A DNA stretch of 64,000 nucleotides from Photobacterium pectinilyticum (GTDB taxonomy: Bacteria > Pseudomonadota > Gammaproteobacteria > Enterobacterales > Vibrionaceae). A model generated the notes under the pieces. That model made no database searches and had not been told where the DNA came from. It saw only the letters and a program-made list of their open reading frames with translations. Of this stretch, positions 47,493-56,917 are shown piece after piece. The stretch covers positions 1-64,000 of the forward strand of contig NZ_JANEYT010000017.1 in assembly GCF_024357955.1 (NCBI RefSeq), in the 5' to 3' direction. A program made the translations under genes and the position numbers. Numbering within the stretch: position 1 is the first letter of the stretch; each line of letters opens with the position of its first letter.

Positions 47493-49073
47493 ATGTTTTT
47501 ATCTCACTTATTCAAAACGGATACCGTTCCGGCCGCACCGACGGGCGCATCCAAGTCCTCTGCGGCAACAGAGAGCCTGCCGGGCGAATTGGACGCGGCA
47601 CCGGAAAAAGGCTTTAGCCAAACCCTGCAAGGGGCGATGGGTAAAGAGGCGACAGCGGAACCGGTTTCGCTGGACGCCGAGGCGAAAACCACAGGTGAAG
47701 ATGGCAACGTTGCTAGCACGCAAAAGCCACCTGTGGGCGCGAGTGAAGCCACTGATGATGTAGCACAGCATATTGATAAAAATGAACTAATTCAGGATGG
47801 CAGTCTGGAGGCTGAAGGCCTAGATGAGTCGGATGGCAAAAAGGCAGGGCGCTTATTAGACAATCAAGCAGGCAGTCCAGCCGACGATGAGCAACCCGCT
47901 GACGATTCAGCTGCAAGTGCTGCTGGTCACATTGCGGCTTCATCTCTAGCCAAGCCTGACAACGCCAAGTCATCAATGAGCGAAGGCGAAGAGCTGCTTC
48001 AGCGCTTAACAGCATCACGCAGTCAACTCTCGGGTACCTCTGCGGGGACAAATGCACAGGCCGCAAACGGCGAGGTAGCCGGAGCGGGAACAGATGGCAA
48101 GTTGTTGCCGCCTGGTGCCGAAGCATTATCCGAAGAGGCTGTAGCTGAACAAAACGACTTGGTTGGAAAAGATGGCTTGGTTGGAAAATACGGTAAGGAC
48201 GCGGTTAATAAAGCTGCTGTGAGTATCGATGGGCTCGTGGCACAAGAGAAAGATGGCGCGGCACAGGCCGATGGCAAGCAGGTAAAAGGTGAGCACTCGG
48301 GCAAGTTTGCTTTATCGGGGATGGCATTGACCAATGGTGAGTCTGCCGAGCTTAAGGCCGTCCAGGGTAAATCACCATTTCAATCAGCGCCAAACAGCGA
48401 ATTAGCGGCCTTGATGGGCCAGTCATTGTCATCCGGTTCGTTGAAGGATTCGCTGGAAGCGAAGGGCAATGCAAGTGCATTGGCTGCTACTTCACTGGAT
48501 GACGGCTTAAGCAGTCAGGGTGAGGTACATGGTTCTCATGCCGTGCATCGAAGCGCGGCGGCAGGCATATTGACGTCCGAGGGCGAAAAGCCGGGAACGG
48601 CCCAACCCCCTTTGCTGCTGAGCAAAGAGCAAGCCGGGGAGCAGTTGGCGGACAAGGTTCAGGTGATGATGTCAAAGAACCTCAAGCATGTTGATATTCG
48701 CCTTGACCCGCCAGAGCTTGGTAAATTGCAGATCAAGCTATCAATGAACAACGATCAGGCGTCGGTGCAAATTACCGTGGCCAATCAGCAATCGCGGGAC
48801 TTGGTCGAACAAGCTATGCCCCGCTTACGTGAACTGCTGCAACAGCAAGGGCTGCAGTTAGCACAAAGCACGGTTCAGCAGGATAGTAGTCGCCAGTTTG
48901 CTGGCGGTTCGCAGCAGCAAGCCAATGGTCAGCCGGGCTCTTCCCCCCAGCATGGTAGTCAGGGAAGTGGTCAAGCGGATCCTCATGGTTTGGCACAGGG
49001 TACCGCTGCACACTCTCATTCTGCTGATTTGTGGATGACGGCACCAAAAGACGGTGTTGATTATTATGCCTAA
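47493..49073 (+). CDS. fliK: Flagellar hook-length control protein FliK
   Basis: Secreted molecular ruler that sets hook length and switches export specificity through FlhB. 526 residues. The N-terminal 380 are low-complexity, Ala/Ser/Gly/Asp-rich, with an internal near-repeat (DLVGKDGLVGKYGKD). The conserved C-terminal Flg_hook domain (about 385-470) shows HVDIRLDPPELGKLQIKLS and QAMPRLRELLQQQGLQL. The identity rests on this domain and position. Confidence 0.93.
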   Translation: MFLSHLFKTDTVPAAPTGASKSSAATESLPGELDAAPEKGFSQTLQGAMGKEATAEPVSLDAEAKTTGEDGNVASTQKPPVGASEATDDVAQHIDKNELIQDGSLEAEGLDESDGKKAGRLLDNQAGSPADDEQPADDSAASAAGHIAASSLAKPDNAKSSMSEGEELLQRLTASRSQLSGTSAGTNAQAANGEVAGAGTDGKLLPPGAEALSEEAVAEQNDLVGKDGLVGKYGKDAVNKAAVSIDGLVAQEKDGAAQADGKQVKGEHSGKFALSGMALTNGESAELKAVQGKSPFQSAPNSELAALMGQSLSSGSLKDSLEAKGNASALAATSLDDGLSSQGEVHGSHAVHRSAAAGILTSEGEKPGTAQPPLLLSKEQAGEQLADKVQVMMSKNLKHVDIRLDPPELGKLQIKLSMNNDQASVQITVANQQSRDLVEQAMPRLRELLQQQGLQLAQSTVQQDSSRQFAGGSQQQANGQPGSSPQHGSQGSGQADPHGLAQGTAAHSHSADLWMTAPKDGVDYYA

Positions 49074-49134
49074 GTGTTCAGTCTGTTAAACTGGCCGAGT
49101 ACGGTAATGAACAAAGACAAAGGACGAATTAAAG

Positions 49135-49629
49135 ATGGCAGGTGAAGCGCCACCAGGCGGAAAGAAAAAGCTCATTATTATTGCCGTGCTGGCGGTTGTT
49201 CTGCTCGCTGGAGTCGGTGCTGGAGCATGGTTTTTCTTCAGTGACTCATCGCCGGAGCCTGACACCGCACAGCCTGGCTCGGCGAGCCCATCAGCACCGG
49301 CAGTGCTGGAATCCGCCTACTATGTCATTTTGCCCCAACCTTTCATTTTTAATGTTAGTGGTGATGCGCGTGACAGGCTGGTGCAGGTAAAAGTTCAGCT
49401 AATGGTCAGGGGGGATAGCAATGACGCTGCCGTCCGTCAGCATATACCGCTGATAGAAAGTACGTTGTTGCAGACATTTGGTGCAGCAACTGTTGAGCAA
49501 TTGAGAACGCCGACAGGACGATTGGAGCTGCGTAGCCAGTCGTTGGCGGCTGTTCAAGAGGCTCTGCTTAAGGTATCCGGTCGACAAGCGGTTGAACGGG
49601 TGCTGTTTACTGGTTTTGTAATGCAATAG
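49135..49629 (+). CDS. fliL: Flagellar basal body protein FliL
   Basis: Inner-membrane protein that supports the stator around the MS ring. A short cytoplasmic Gly/Lys-rich head is followed by one membrane helix (residues 13-34: LIIIAVLAVVLLAGVGAGAW) and a periplasmic stomatin-like domain ending RVLFTGFVMQ. 164 residues. 7 bp before fliM. Confidence 0.95.
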   Translation: MAGEAPPGGKKKLIIIAVLAVVLLAGVGAGAWFFFSDSSPEPDTAQPGSASPSAPAVLESAYYVILPQPFIFNVSGDARDRLVQVKVQLMVRGDSNDAAVRQHIPLIESTLLQTFGAATVEQLRTPTGRLELRSQSLAAVQEALLKVSGRQAVERVLFTGFVMQ

Positions 49630-49636
49630 GTTTTAT

Positions 49637-50683
49637 GTGAGTGACTTATTAACTCAGGACGAAATTGATGCCCTCTTACACGGTGTCGACGATGTCGATG
49701 ATGACGATGGCCTGAGTGAAACTGGCATCATCGCTTTTGATTTTTCATCACAAGACAGGATAGTCCGTGGGCGGATGCCCACACTGGAGCTGATTAACGA
49801 GCGTTTTGCCCGCCATATGCGGATCAGCTTGTTTAATATGTTACGAAAAACAGCCGAAGTTTCTATCAACGGGGTACAGATGCTCAAGTTTGGCGAGTAT
49901 CAGAATACCCTGTATGTCCCGACCAGTTTGAATATGGTGCGCTTTCGCCCGCTCAAGGGCACAGCACTGATCACCATGGAAGCCCGGCTGGTCTTCATTT
50001 TGGTGGAGAACTTCTTCGGTGGCGATGGCCGGTTTCACGCCAAGATTGAAGGGCGTGAATTTACGCCAACAGAGCGTCGTATTGTTCAGATGCTGCTGAA
50101 GCTGGTGTTTGAGGATTACCGCGAGGCATGGTCACCGGTGATGGGGGTGGAATTTGAATACCTTGACTCCGAAGTGAACCCGACGATGGCCAACATCGTC
50201 AGCCCGACTGAGGTTATTGTTGTCAGCTCGTTCCATATCGAGGTGGACGGTGGCGGTGGTGACTTCCATGTCGTGATGCCTTACTCCATGGTTGAACCGA
50301 TCCGCGAATTGCTCGATGCCGGTGTCCAGAGTGACAAGATGGATACCGATGTTCGTTGGAGCAAGGCATTGCGTGATGAAATCATGGATGTGCCGGTGAA
50401 TATGCGGGCCAAGTTACTCGATGTTGACCTGACCCTGCGTGATTTGATGGAACTTCAGCCGGGGGATGTGATCCCGATTGATGTGCCGGAAGCTGCTACG
50501 GTCTTTGTCGAAGACTTGCCAACCTACCGCGCAAAAATGGGGAAATCGGGCGAGAATATCGCACTGAAGATCACCGAAAAATTAAAGCGTCCGGATATGG
50601 TGAAAAGCGACTTGGCTTTCCTCGATCGCGATGAACTAGGCTCGGCACTGTTGAATCTTCACAGTGACGATACAGACAATTAA
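49637..50683 (+). CDS. fliM: Flagellar motor switch protein FliM
   Basis: C-ring switch protein that binds phospho-CheY. Starts with GTG. The N-terminal CheY-binding peptide LLTQDEIDALLHG (residues 4-16) is exact. The middle CheC-like domain has RFARHMRISLFNMLRKTAEV. The C-terminal SpoA domain pairs with FliN. 348 residues. The 3' end runs 20 bp past the start of a longer in-frame extension of fliN, but the chosen fliN start does not overlap. Confidence 0.97.
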   Translation: MSDLLTQDEIDALLHGVDDVDDDDGLSETGIIAFDFSSQDRIVRGRMPTLELINERFARHMRISLFNMLRKTAEVSINGVQMLKFGEYQNTLYVPTSLNMVRFRPLKGTALITMEARLVFILVENFFGGDGRFHAKIEGREFTPTERRIVQMLLKLVFEDYREAWSPVMGVEFEYLDSEVNPTMANIVSPTEVIVVSSFHIEVDGGGGDFHVVMPYSMVEPIRELLDAGVQSDKMDTDVRWSKALRDEIMDVPVNMRAKLLDVDLTLRDLMELQPGDVIPIDVPEAATVFVEDLPTYRAKMGKSGENIALKITEKLKRPDMVKSDLAFLDRDELGSALLNLHSDDTDN

Positions 50684-50708
50684 GGACGAGATCCGAATAG
50701 GTACAAAC

Positions 50709-51101
50709 ATGTCTAATAATGATCAACAAATTGCCGACGATTGGGCGGCGGCTTTAGCTGAGCAGGCGACTGACGAAGGGGCGCAGCCTGCGCCGCTGGA
50801 AGAGCTGACCGATGAATCCCCTCCAATTGGTGAAGATGAACGGCGCAAGCTCGATACAATCTTGGATATCCCAGTGACTATCTCGATGGAAGTTGGCCGG
50901 ACGCAAATCAGTATTCGAAACTTGCTGCAACTTAACCAAGGCTCAGTTGTAGAGCTTGATCGTGTCGCCGGTGAATCACTGGATGTGATGGTTAACGGTA
51001 CCCTGATCGCCCACGGCGAAGTCGTGGTGGTCAATGACAAATTCGGTATCCGTCTGACAGATGTGATCAGTCAGACCGAACGGATCAAGAAGCTGCGTTA
51101 A
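50709..51101 (+). CDS. fliN: Flagellar motor switch protein FliN
   Basis: C-ring protein that also docks FliH. The acidic N-terminal tail (residues 1-45) is followed by a SpoA domain: LDIPVTISMEVGRTQISIRN, then GSVVELDRVAGESLDVMVNG and FGIRLTDVIS. The ATG at 50709 gives MSNNDQQIADDWAAAL, 130 residues, the usual FliN form. The stop overlaps the fliO ATG. Confidence 0.96.
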   Translation: MSNNDQQIADDWAAALAEQATDEGAQPAPLEELTDESPPIGEDERRKLDTILDIPVTISMEVGRTQISIRNLLQLNQGSVVELDRVAGESLDVMVNGTLIAHGEVVVVNDKFGIRLTDVISQTERIKKLR

Positions 51102-51439
51102 TGATGGCACCTGAATTGAATTTGGCGACCACGCTCGCCTCCTTGTTGTTGGTTTTGGCGGTTATCGTTCTGTTGGCTTGGCTGATCAAAAGGATGAAGC
51201 TACCCGGCTTGCAGGGTGGCGATAGCGCCATTCGTATCTTGCGTCAACTGCCGGTTGGCCAGCGCGAACGCATCGTTCTGCTGCAGGTCGGCGAAGAGCA
51301 GATGCTGGTCGGGGTGACCCAACATAATATTTCACTGCTCGGAAAACTCGATAACCCGATTGTTGCGGAGCAAGGTCAGGATGGCGGGGAGTTTGCCAGC
51401 CAGCTGGGAAAGCTGTTGAGAAAAAATGATAAGAACTAA
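51101..51439 (+). CDS. fliO: Flagellar export protein FliO
   Basis: Small membrane protein that assists FliP ring assembly. One membrane helix (residues 9-30: [20 protein letters not shown]) is followed by a cytoplasmic domain with [20 protein letters not shown], the FliO signature. 112 residues, short but within range. TAATGATGG overlaps fliN; start could be the second ATG (51104). Confidence 0.93.
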   Translation: MMAPELNLATTLASLLLVLAVIVLLAWLIKRMKLPGLQGGDSAIRILRQLPVGQRERIVLLQVGEEQMLVGVTQHNISLLGKLDNPIVAEQGQDGGEFASQLGKLLRKNDKN

Positions 51440-52283
51440 TTTCATTGCCGCCTTATTGGCGGCTTTTTCGCTTCTGCTGGTGTTTCCTGCTGCGGCAGAA
51501 ACGGCGGCGGGGTTGGTTGATGGCGTCGCTGCTCAACCGGGCGCGACATTGAGCGAGATGCAAAACGAAGCGGGCTCAACCGCGATGGCACTGACCCAAA
51601 GCGGGGGAAGTGGTATACCGGCCTTTTCGGTGACAGTAAACCCGGATGGCAGTGAAGATTATTCGATAACCCTGCAAATCTTGGCGTTGATGACTGCCTT
51701 GGGGTTCTTGCCGGCCATCGTGATCCTGATGACCTCTTTTACCCGGATTGTGGTGGTCATCTCAATATTACGTCAGGCGATGGGCTTGCAGCAGACGCCG
51801 TCGAACCAGGTGATTATCGGTATTGCCATGTTCATGACCTTTTTCGTGATGTCACCGGTGCTCGACAAGATCAATACCGAAGCTGTTCAGCCTTATATGA
51901 ACGAACAGGTGAGTGCTTCCCAAGCGCTGGAAGCGGCCCAAGATCCGCTGCGCCAGTTCATGCTCAAACAGACGCGGGTTAAAGATTTAGAAACCTTTGT
52001 CGAGATGTCGGGCTCGGACGCTACCGATCCGCAGGAAGTACCGATGACGGTACTGATCCCGGCCTTTGTGACCTCGGAGTTGAAAACGGCGTTCCAGATA
52101 GGCTTTATGCTGTTTCTGCCCTTTTTGATCATTGATTTGGTGGTGGCATCGGTGTTGATGGCCATGGGTATGATGATGCTTTCGCCGATGATCGTTTCTT
52201 TGCCGTTTAAGCTAATGCTGTTTGTGTTGGTGGATGGCTGGAACTTGATCCTATCAACCTTGGCTGGGAGTTTTGGGACGTGA
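51426..52283 (+). CDS. fliP: Flagellar export gate protein FliP
   Basis: Core of the export gate, in a helical FliP5Q4R1 assembly. Residues 1-24 form a cleavable signal (ending AAAE). Membrane segments follow, with family stretches [20 protein letters not shown] and [20 protein letters not shown]. 285 residues. The start lies 14 bp inside fliO, implying coupled translation. Confidence 0.97.
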   Translation: MIRTNFIAALLAAFSLLLVFPAAAETAAGLVDGVAAQPGATLSEMQNEAGSTAMALTQSGGSGIPAFSVTVNPDGSEDYSITLQILALMTALGFLPAIVILMTSFTRIVVVISILRQAMGLQQTPSNQVIIGIAMFMTFFVMSPVLDKINTEAVQPYMNEQVSASQALEAAQDPLRQFMLKQTRVKDLETFVEMSGSDATDPQEVPMTVLIPAFVTSELKTAFQIGFMLFLPFLIIDLVVASVLMAMGMMMLSPMIVSLPFKLMLFVLVDGWNLILSTLAGSFGT

Positions 52284-52549
52284 CACCGGAGTTTTTTGTC
52301 GAAATCTTCCAAGATGCACTCTACATGGTACTGATCATGGTCTGTTCCATTGTGGTGCCGGGCTTGTTGATTGGTTTGGTGGTTGCTGTCTTCCAGGCGG
52401 CAACCTCGATAAACGAACAGACCCTGAGCTTCTTGCCAAGGTTGATCGTGACCTTGCTGGCTCTGATGTTCTTCGGCCACATGATGACCCAGATGCTGAT
52501 GGATTATTTCCACCAGATGATTGATTACATCCCGCAACTGCTGCACTAA
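52280..52549 (+). CDS. fliQ: Flagellar export gate protein FliQ
   Basis: Two-helix membrane subunit of the export gate. 89 residues, canonical. [20 protein letters not shown] and [20 protein letters not shown] are typical. Starts with GTG, overlapping the fliP stop by 4 bp, and its stop overlaps fliR by 1 bp. Confidence 0.96.
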   Translation: MTPEFFVEIFQDALYMVLIMVCSIVVPGLLIGLVVAVFQAATSINEQTLSFLPRLIVTLLALMFFGHMMTQMLMDYFHQMIDYIPQLLH

Positions 52550-53334
52550 TGATGAATTATCCTGCACCCTTGCTATTGGAGTGGCTGGCAACGATTTTCT
52601 GGCCGCTGACCCGGATCTCATCGATGATGATGGTGATGACGTTTTTTGGTGCTCGCTATGTCGCACCTAAAATTCGTCTCTATGTTTCATTGCTGTTTAC
52701 CTTTGCGCTGTTACCGGTCTTGCCGGTTGCCCCGGTTGATATTCCCTTGATGTCGTTGCAGGGGTTCATCACCACTGGCCAGCAGGTGATCATCGGTGTG
52801 GCGATGGGGATGGTGACGACGTTTGTCACCCAGACTTTCATTCTGCTGGGACAGATCCTCGGTATGCAGTCGAGCTTGGGGTTTGCCTCTATGGTCGACC
52901 CGTCCAACGGGCAGAATACCCCGGTGCTGGGCCAGTTTTATATGTTTCTGGTGGTGATGATTTTTCTGGCCACCGATGGCCATTTAGTGATGCTCAAACT
53001 GGTGGCGATGAGCTTCCATACGCTGCCTGTGGGTGAGTCGATGCTTGATGCTGGTGATTACTACCAGATGGCGCAATGGTTTGGTCATATGTTCAAGTTT
53101 GCTCTGAGTATGGCAATTGCCGGTGTGGTGGCCTTGCTGGTGGTCAATATGTCGTTTGGTGTCATGACCCGGGCAGCGCCTCAGCTGAATATTTTTGCCC
53201 TTGGCTTTTCATTTGCCCTTTTGCTGGGTTTTGTGATCAGCTGGTTCTTGATTGCAGGTATTCTGCCGCACTACGAAGCGATATGGCAGGTCGGTGTCGA
53301 GCAAGTGTGTAGTTTAATTCGGTTGGATTGTTAA
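52549..53334 (+). CDS. fliR: Flagellar export gate protein FliR
   Basis: Caps the FliP/FliQ helix in the inner membrane. 261 residues with about six hydrophobic segments. The N-terminal part has FWPLTRISSMMMVMTFFGAR; the centre has SLGFASMVDPSNGQNTPVLG, a strong FliR signature. Coupled to fliQ and flhB by 1-bp overlaps on both sides. Confidence 0.96.
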   Translation: MMNYPAPLLLEWLATIFWPLTRISSMMMVMTFFGARYVAPKIRLYVSLLFTFALLPVLPVAPVDIPLMSLQGFITTGQQVIIGVAMGMVTTFVTQTFILLGQILGMQSSLGFASMVDPSNGQNTPVLGQFYMFLVVMIFLATDGHLVMLKLVAMSFHTLPVGESMLDAGDYYQMAQWFGHMFKFALSMAIAGVVALLVVNMSFGVMTRAAPQLNIFALGFSFALLLGFVISWFLIAGILPHYEAIWQVGVEQVCSLIRLDC

Positions 53335-54464
53335 TGGCTGATTCTGACGGACAAGAAAGAACCGAAGAGGCCACGCCCCGAAGGCGGGATCAGGCCCGCG
53401 AAAAAGGACAGGTTCCCCGGTCGAGGGAACTGGCATCGATTGCTGTACTGGTGGCTGGCGCCGTCGGTATGATGTGGTTTGGAGAAGCGCTTGGCCGGGG
53501 GATCGGCGAGGTCATGACCAGACTGTTTAGCCTAACCCGAGAGGAAATATTCGATCTGTCACAGCTGTTTGGCTTGATTGTGTCGGCTCTTGGTAACCTG
53601 CTGCTTCCATTATTGACCTTCTTGCTGTTTGTTTATGTCGCCGCGTTTATTGGCGCCACGGGCTTAGGTGGGATCCGCTTTTCGTCCCAAGCGGCAGCCC
53701 CGAAGTTGTCCAAGTTGAATCCGCTAAGTGGCTTCAAACGAATGATGGGCAAGCAGAGTTTGGTTGAGCTGATCAAGTCGATCCTCAAAGTTCTGTTGGT
53801 GGTTGGGGTGGCTTTCTTCCTACTCAAGGCTCACCTGACCGATTTCTACCAACTCAGCCGCGAGGTGTATCCGAAAAATATCGCTCACGCGCTGGATATT
53901 TTACTCAATTTCATTTTTTTGATCAGTTGCTCCTTATTGGTGGTGGTGGCCATCGATATCCCGTTCCAGATCTGGCAGCACAATGAACAGCTCAAGATGA
54001 CCAAACAGGAAGTGAAGGACGAATTCAAGGACTCGGAAGGTAAGCCGGAAGTGAAGGGCCGTATCCGTATGCTCCAGCGTGAAATGGCACAGCGGAGAAT
54101 GATGGCCGATGTCCCGCAGGCCGATGTTGTCATTACCAACCCGGAGCACTTTTCTGTCGCACTGCGCTATGACTCTAAGATAGACTCGGCACCGGTGGTC
54201 ATTGCGAAAGGAACCGATTTCTTGGCATTGAAAATCCGTGAAATTGCCAACGAACACGAGATCGAAATAGTCCCTGCGCCGCCATTGGCCAGGGCCCTGT
54301 ATCACACGACCGAACTCGAGCAGCAGATCCCCGACGGGTTGTTTGCCGCCGTGGCACAGGTGCTGGCGTATATATACCAGCTTAAGCAATACCAGAAAGG
54401 GCGTGGGCGTAAACCCGCCTTGTCCAAGGAAGCCTCGGATATCCCTAACGAATTCCGTTATTAA
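53334..54464 (+). CDS. flhB: Flagellar export switch protein FlhB
   Basis: Membrane protein that switches export substrate from rod/hook to filament after self-cleavage. The N-terminus SDGQERTEEATPRRRDQARE is typical; four membrane segments span about residues 30-210. The cytoplasmic domain carries the cleavage motif at 269-272, here NPEH rather than NPTH, within DVVITNPEHFSVALRYD. 376 residues. The ATG at 53334 overlaps the fliR stop. Confidence 0.95.
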   Translation: MADSDGQERTEEATPRRRDQAREKGQVPRSRELASIAVLVAGAVGMMWFGEALGRGIGEVMTRLFSLTREEIFDLSQLFGLIVSALGNLLLPLLTFLLFVYVAAFIGATGLGGIRFSSQAAAPKLSKLNPLSGFKRMMGKQSLVELIKSILKVLLVVGVAFFLLKAHLTDFYQLSREVYPKNIAHALDILLNFIFLISCSLLVVVAIDIPFQIWQHNEQLKMTKQEVKDEFKDSEGKPEVKGRIRMLQREMAQRRMMADVPQADVVITNPEHFSVALRYDSKIDSAPVVIAKGTDFLALKIREIANEHEIEIVPAPPLARALYHTTELEQQIPDGLFAAVAQVLAYIYQLKQYQKGRGRKPALSKEASDIPNEFRY

Positions 54465-54537
54465 TTATTTATCCTGGTTAGTATTTACTATCAACTGCAC
54501 ATTTCTGCTAAAAAAGTCAAGAAAATGACACTTTTTA

Positions 54538-54553
54538 AGGCATGATAATTGCT
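54538..54553 (+). promoter_or_regulatory. flhA: Sigma-54 promoter of flhA-flhFG-fliA-che
   Basis: AGGCATGATAATTGCT: GG at 54539-54540, GC at 54551-54552, correct spacing and a perfect TTGCT -12 box. About 170 bp ahead of flhA. Confidence 0.65.
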
Positions 54554-54725
54554 TGTTAGCTAGCGTCGGTTGCTTTTTGTTTACCGGTGAAAACGGTACA
54601 ATAACCAATACCAAATTCTTATAACTACCCCTCACAGATCCCACTAGATACAGTGTCGTCACATTGACTGCCGGTATATTGAAGGTGTCTTGGTTTAGCG
54701 GGAACAGAACCATTACAGACATTGC

Positions 54726-56825
54726 ATGAAGCTATCTTTACCTTTTACCGATAAGTTCAATCCAGCTCGTTTACAGTCGATGCCTGCGATAGGTGCGCCT
54801 GTCTTGGTACTGGCAACTCTGGCAATGATTATATTGCCAATGCCGCCATTACTGCTGGATATGGCCTTTTCCTTCAATATCGCACTTGCCCTCGTGGTAC
54901 TGCTGGTGACGATTTATACTCGTCGTCCCCTTGATTTTGCTGCCTTTCCGACAGTATTGCTGATAGCGACTTTGCTCCGCTTGGCATTGAACGTTGCTTC
55001 CACCCGAGTCGTATTGCTTTATGGCCATGACGGGCCAGATGCTGCGGGCCAGGTTATCGATGCCTTCGGCTCGGTGGTGATCGGTGGTAACTACGCGGTT
55101 GGTTTGGTGGTTTTCCTGATCTTGATGATTATCAACTTCATGGTGGTAACCAAAGGTGCCGGCCGTATTTCCGAGGTAAGTGCCCGCTTCACCCTTGATG
55201 CCTTGCCGGGTAAGCAGATGGCAATTGATGCGGACTTGAATGCCGGTTTGATTGACCAGGATCAGGCCCGCACCCGTCGCTCTGAGGTCACCAAAGAAGC
55301 GGACTTCTACGGTTCGATGGATGGTGCCTCTAAGTTTGTGAAAGGGGATGCCATTGCCGGTATCCTTATCCTGTGTATCAATATTGTCGGCGGGCTGGTC
55401 ATTGGTATGAGCCAGCACGGTCTTGGTTTTGGTCAGGCGATTGAAATCTACAGCTTGCTGACCATCGGTGACGGCCTTGTGGCCCAAATTCCTTCGTTGC
55501 TGTTGTCCATTGGTGCCGCCATGATGGTAACGCGTCAAAATACTGACGAAGACATGGGCCAGCAGATGATTTTCCAGATGTTCAACAACCCGCAGGCGTT
55601 GATCATCACCGGTGGGATCCTGTTTGTGATGGGTATCGTGCCGGGTATGCCGCATATCCCATTCTTGTTACTGGCTGCGCTTATTGGCGGGGTCGCTTAT
55701 TGGCGCATCAAATCACAGCGCGAAGCAGCTGAAATCAACGAGCAGGAAGCCTCGAGCGATGTGGTCGCACCGCAACTGCCAAAAGAGTTGTCTTGGGATG
55801 ACGTCAAACCGATTGATGTCATCGGCCTCGAAGTGGGCTACCGCCTTATTCCTATGGTCGACAAAGACCAAGGCGGCGAGTTGCTGGAGCGAGTCAAAGG
55901 TGTAAGGAAGAAACTGTCGCAGGACTTTGGTTTCTTGATCCCGGCCGTTCATATCCGCGATAACCTCGAGCTACCGCCCAATACCTACCGTATTAGCTTG
56001 ATGGGTGTTGCCTGTGGTGAGGCCAATATCCATCCTAACCGCGAATTGGCAATAAACCCGGGCCAAGTGTTTGGTAGTGTCGACGGCGAGCGCACCGTCG
56101 ATCCGGCTTTTGGTCTTGAAGCCGTATGGATCAATGACTCCCAACGCGAACATGCCCAGGCCCTTGGCTACACCGTGGTCGATTCTTCGACGGTTCTGGC
56201 AACCCATCTTAGCCAGATCTTAACTAACCGTGCAGCTCAGCTGATTGGCTACGAAGAAGTCCAGAACCTGCTCGACTTGTTGGCCAAGTCTGCGCCGCGT
56301 TTGGTGGAAGGTTTGGTGCCGGATCTGCTTAGCTTGGGTGTCATTGTTAAAGTGCTGCAGAACCTGCTTAATGAGGAAATCCCGATTAGGGATGTTCGGA
56401 CAATTGTGCAGACGTTGGCGGAATATTCCACCAAGAGTCAAGATCCTGACATTCTTACGGCGGCTGTTCGTGTCAATTTGAAACGACTTATTTGCCAGGA
56501 AATCAATGGTATAGAGCCTGAATTGCCTGTTATTACTCTTGTTCCAGAGTTGGAGCAAATCTTGCATCAAACGATGCAGTCTTCCGGCGGTGAGTCGACC
56601 GGTATTGAGCCTGGCCTGGCTGAGCGCCTGCAGCGCTCACTGGTCGATGCGACCCAGCAGCAAGAGCTGAAAGGTGAACCTGCCGTGTTGCTGACATCGG
56701 GGGTACTGAGGCTGACACTCGCGAAATTTGTAAAAAACACCATTCCTTCATTACGCGTGTTGTCTTATCAGGAAGTACCTGATGAGAAACAGATCCGTAT
56801 TGTCAATGCAGTAGGGAATTCATAA
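54726..56825 (+). CDS. flhA: Flagellar export gate protein FlhA
   Basis: Largest export-gate subunit, with a nonameric cytoplasmic docking ring. 699 residues. About eight membrane segments lie in residues 20-325. The cytoplasmic FHIPEP-family loop shows VVTKGAGRISEVSARFTLDA and LPGKQMAIDADLNAGLI. The C-terminal domain starts near residue 355 (LGLEVGYRLIPMVD-like IGLEVGYRLIPMVDKDQGGE). First gene of the flhA-to-cheB transcription unit. Confidence 0.97.
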   Translation: MKLSLPFTDKFNPARLQSMPAIGAPVLVLATLAMIILPMPPLLLDMAFSFNIALALVVLLVTIYTRRPLDFAAFPTVLLIATLLRLALNVASTRVVLLYGHDGPDAAGQVIDAFGSVVIGGNYAVGLVVFLILMIINFMVVTKGAGRISEVSARFTLDALPGKQMAIDADLNAGLIDQDQARTRRSEVTKEADFYGSMDGASKFVKGDAIAGILILCINIVGGLVIGMSQHGLGFGQAIEIYSLLTIGDGLVAQIPSLLLSIGAAMMVTRQNTDEDMGQQMIFQMFNNPQALIITGGILFVMGIVPGMPHIPFLLLAALIGGVAYWRIKSQREAAEINEQEASSDVVAPQLPKELSWDDVKPIDVIGLEVGYRLIPMVDKDQGGELLERVKGVRKKLSQDFGFLIPAVHIRDNLELPPNTYRISLMGVACGEANIHPNRELAINPGQVFGSVDGERTVDPAFGLEAVWINDSQREHAQALGYTVVDSSTVLATHLSQILTNRAAQLIGYEEVQNLLDLLAKSAPRLVEGLVPDLLSLGVIVKVLQNLLNEEIPIRDVRTIVQTLAEYSTKSQDPDILTAAVRVNLKRLICQEINGIEPELPVITLVPELEQILHQTMQSSGGESTGIEPGLAERLQRSLVDATQQQELKGEPAVLLTSGVLRLTLAKFVKNTIPSLRVLSYQEVPDEKQIRIVNAVGNS

Positions 56826-56917
56826 TGGCGGTAACGGCGATGACGATGACGGAGATGGTCTTAGGACTGTCATCACCTCACGGCCTGAAATTACGGGAAG
56901 GTCACATTGAAAATTAA
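56825..56917 (+). CDS. Candidate 30-aa ORF bridging flhA and flhF
   Basis: Starts at ATG in TAATG, sharing 1 bp with the flhA stop, and ends 11 bp inside flhF. It reads MAVTAMTMTEMVLGLSSPHG then LKLREGHIEN. The double overlap would let ribosomes pass from flhA to the TTG start of flhF. Could be a coupling device or a chance ORF; not a known family. Confidence 0.3.
   Translation: MAVTAMTMTEMVLGLSSPHGLKLREGHIEN

Noticed and set aside
51893-52666. 257-codon ORF antisense to fliP-fliQ-fliR
   Set aside because: Spans three coupled conserved genes on the other strand; composition typical of a shadow frame.
54849-55655. 268-codon ORF antisense to flhA
   Set aside because: His/Gln/Asn-rich shadow frame fully inside a well-conserved gene; no ribosome site or family resemblance.
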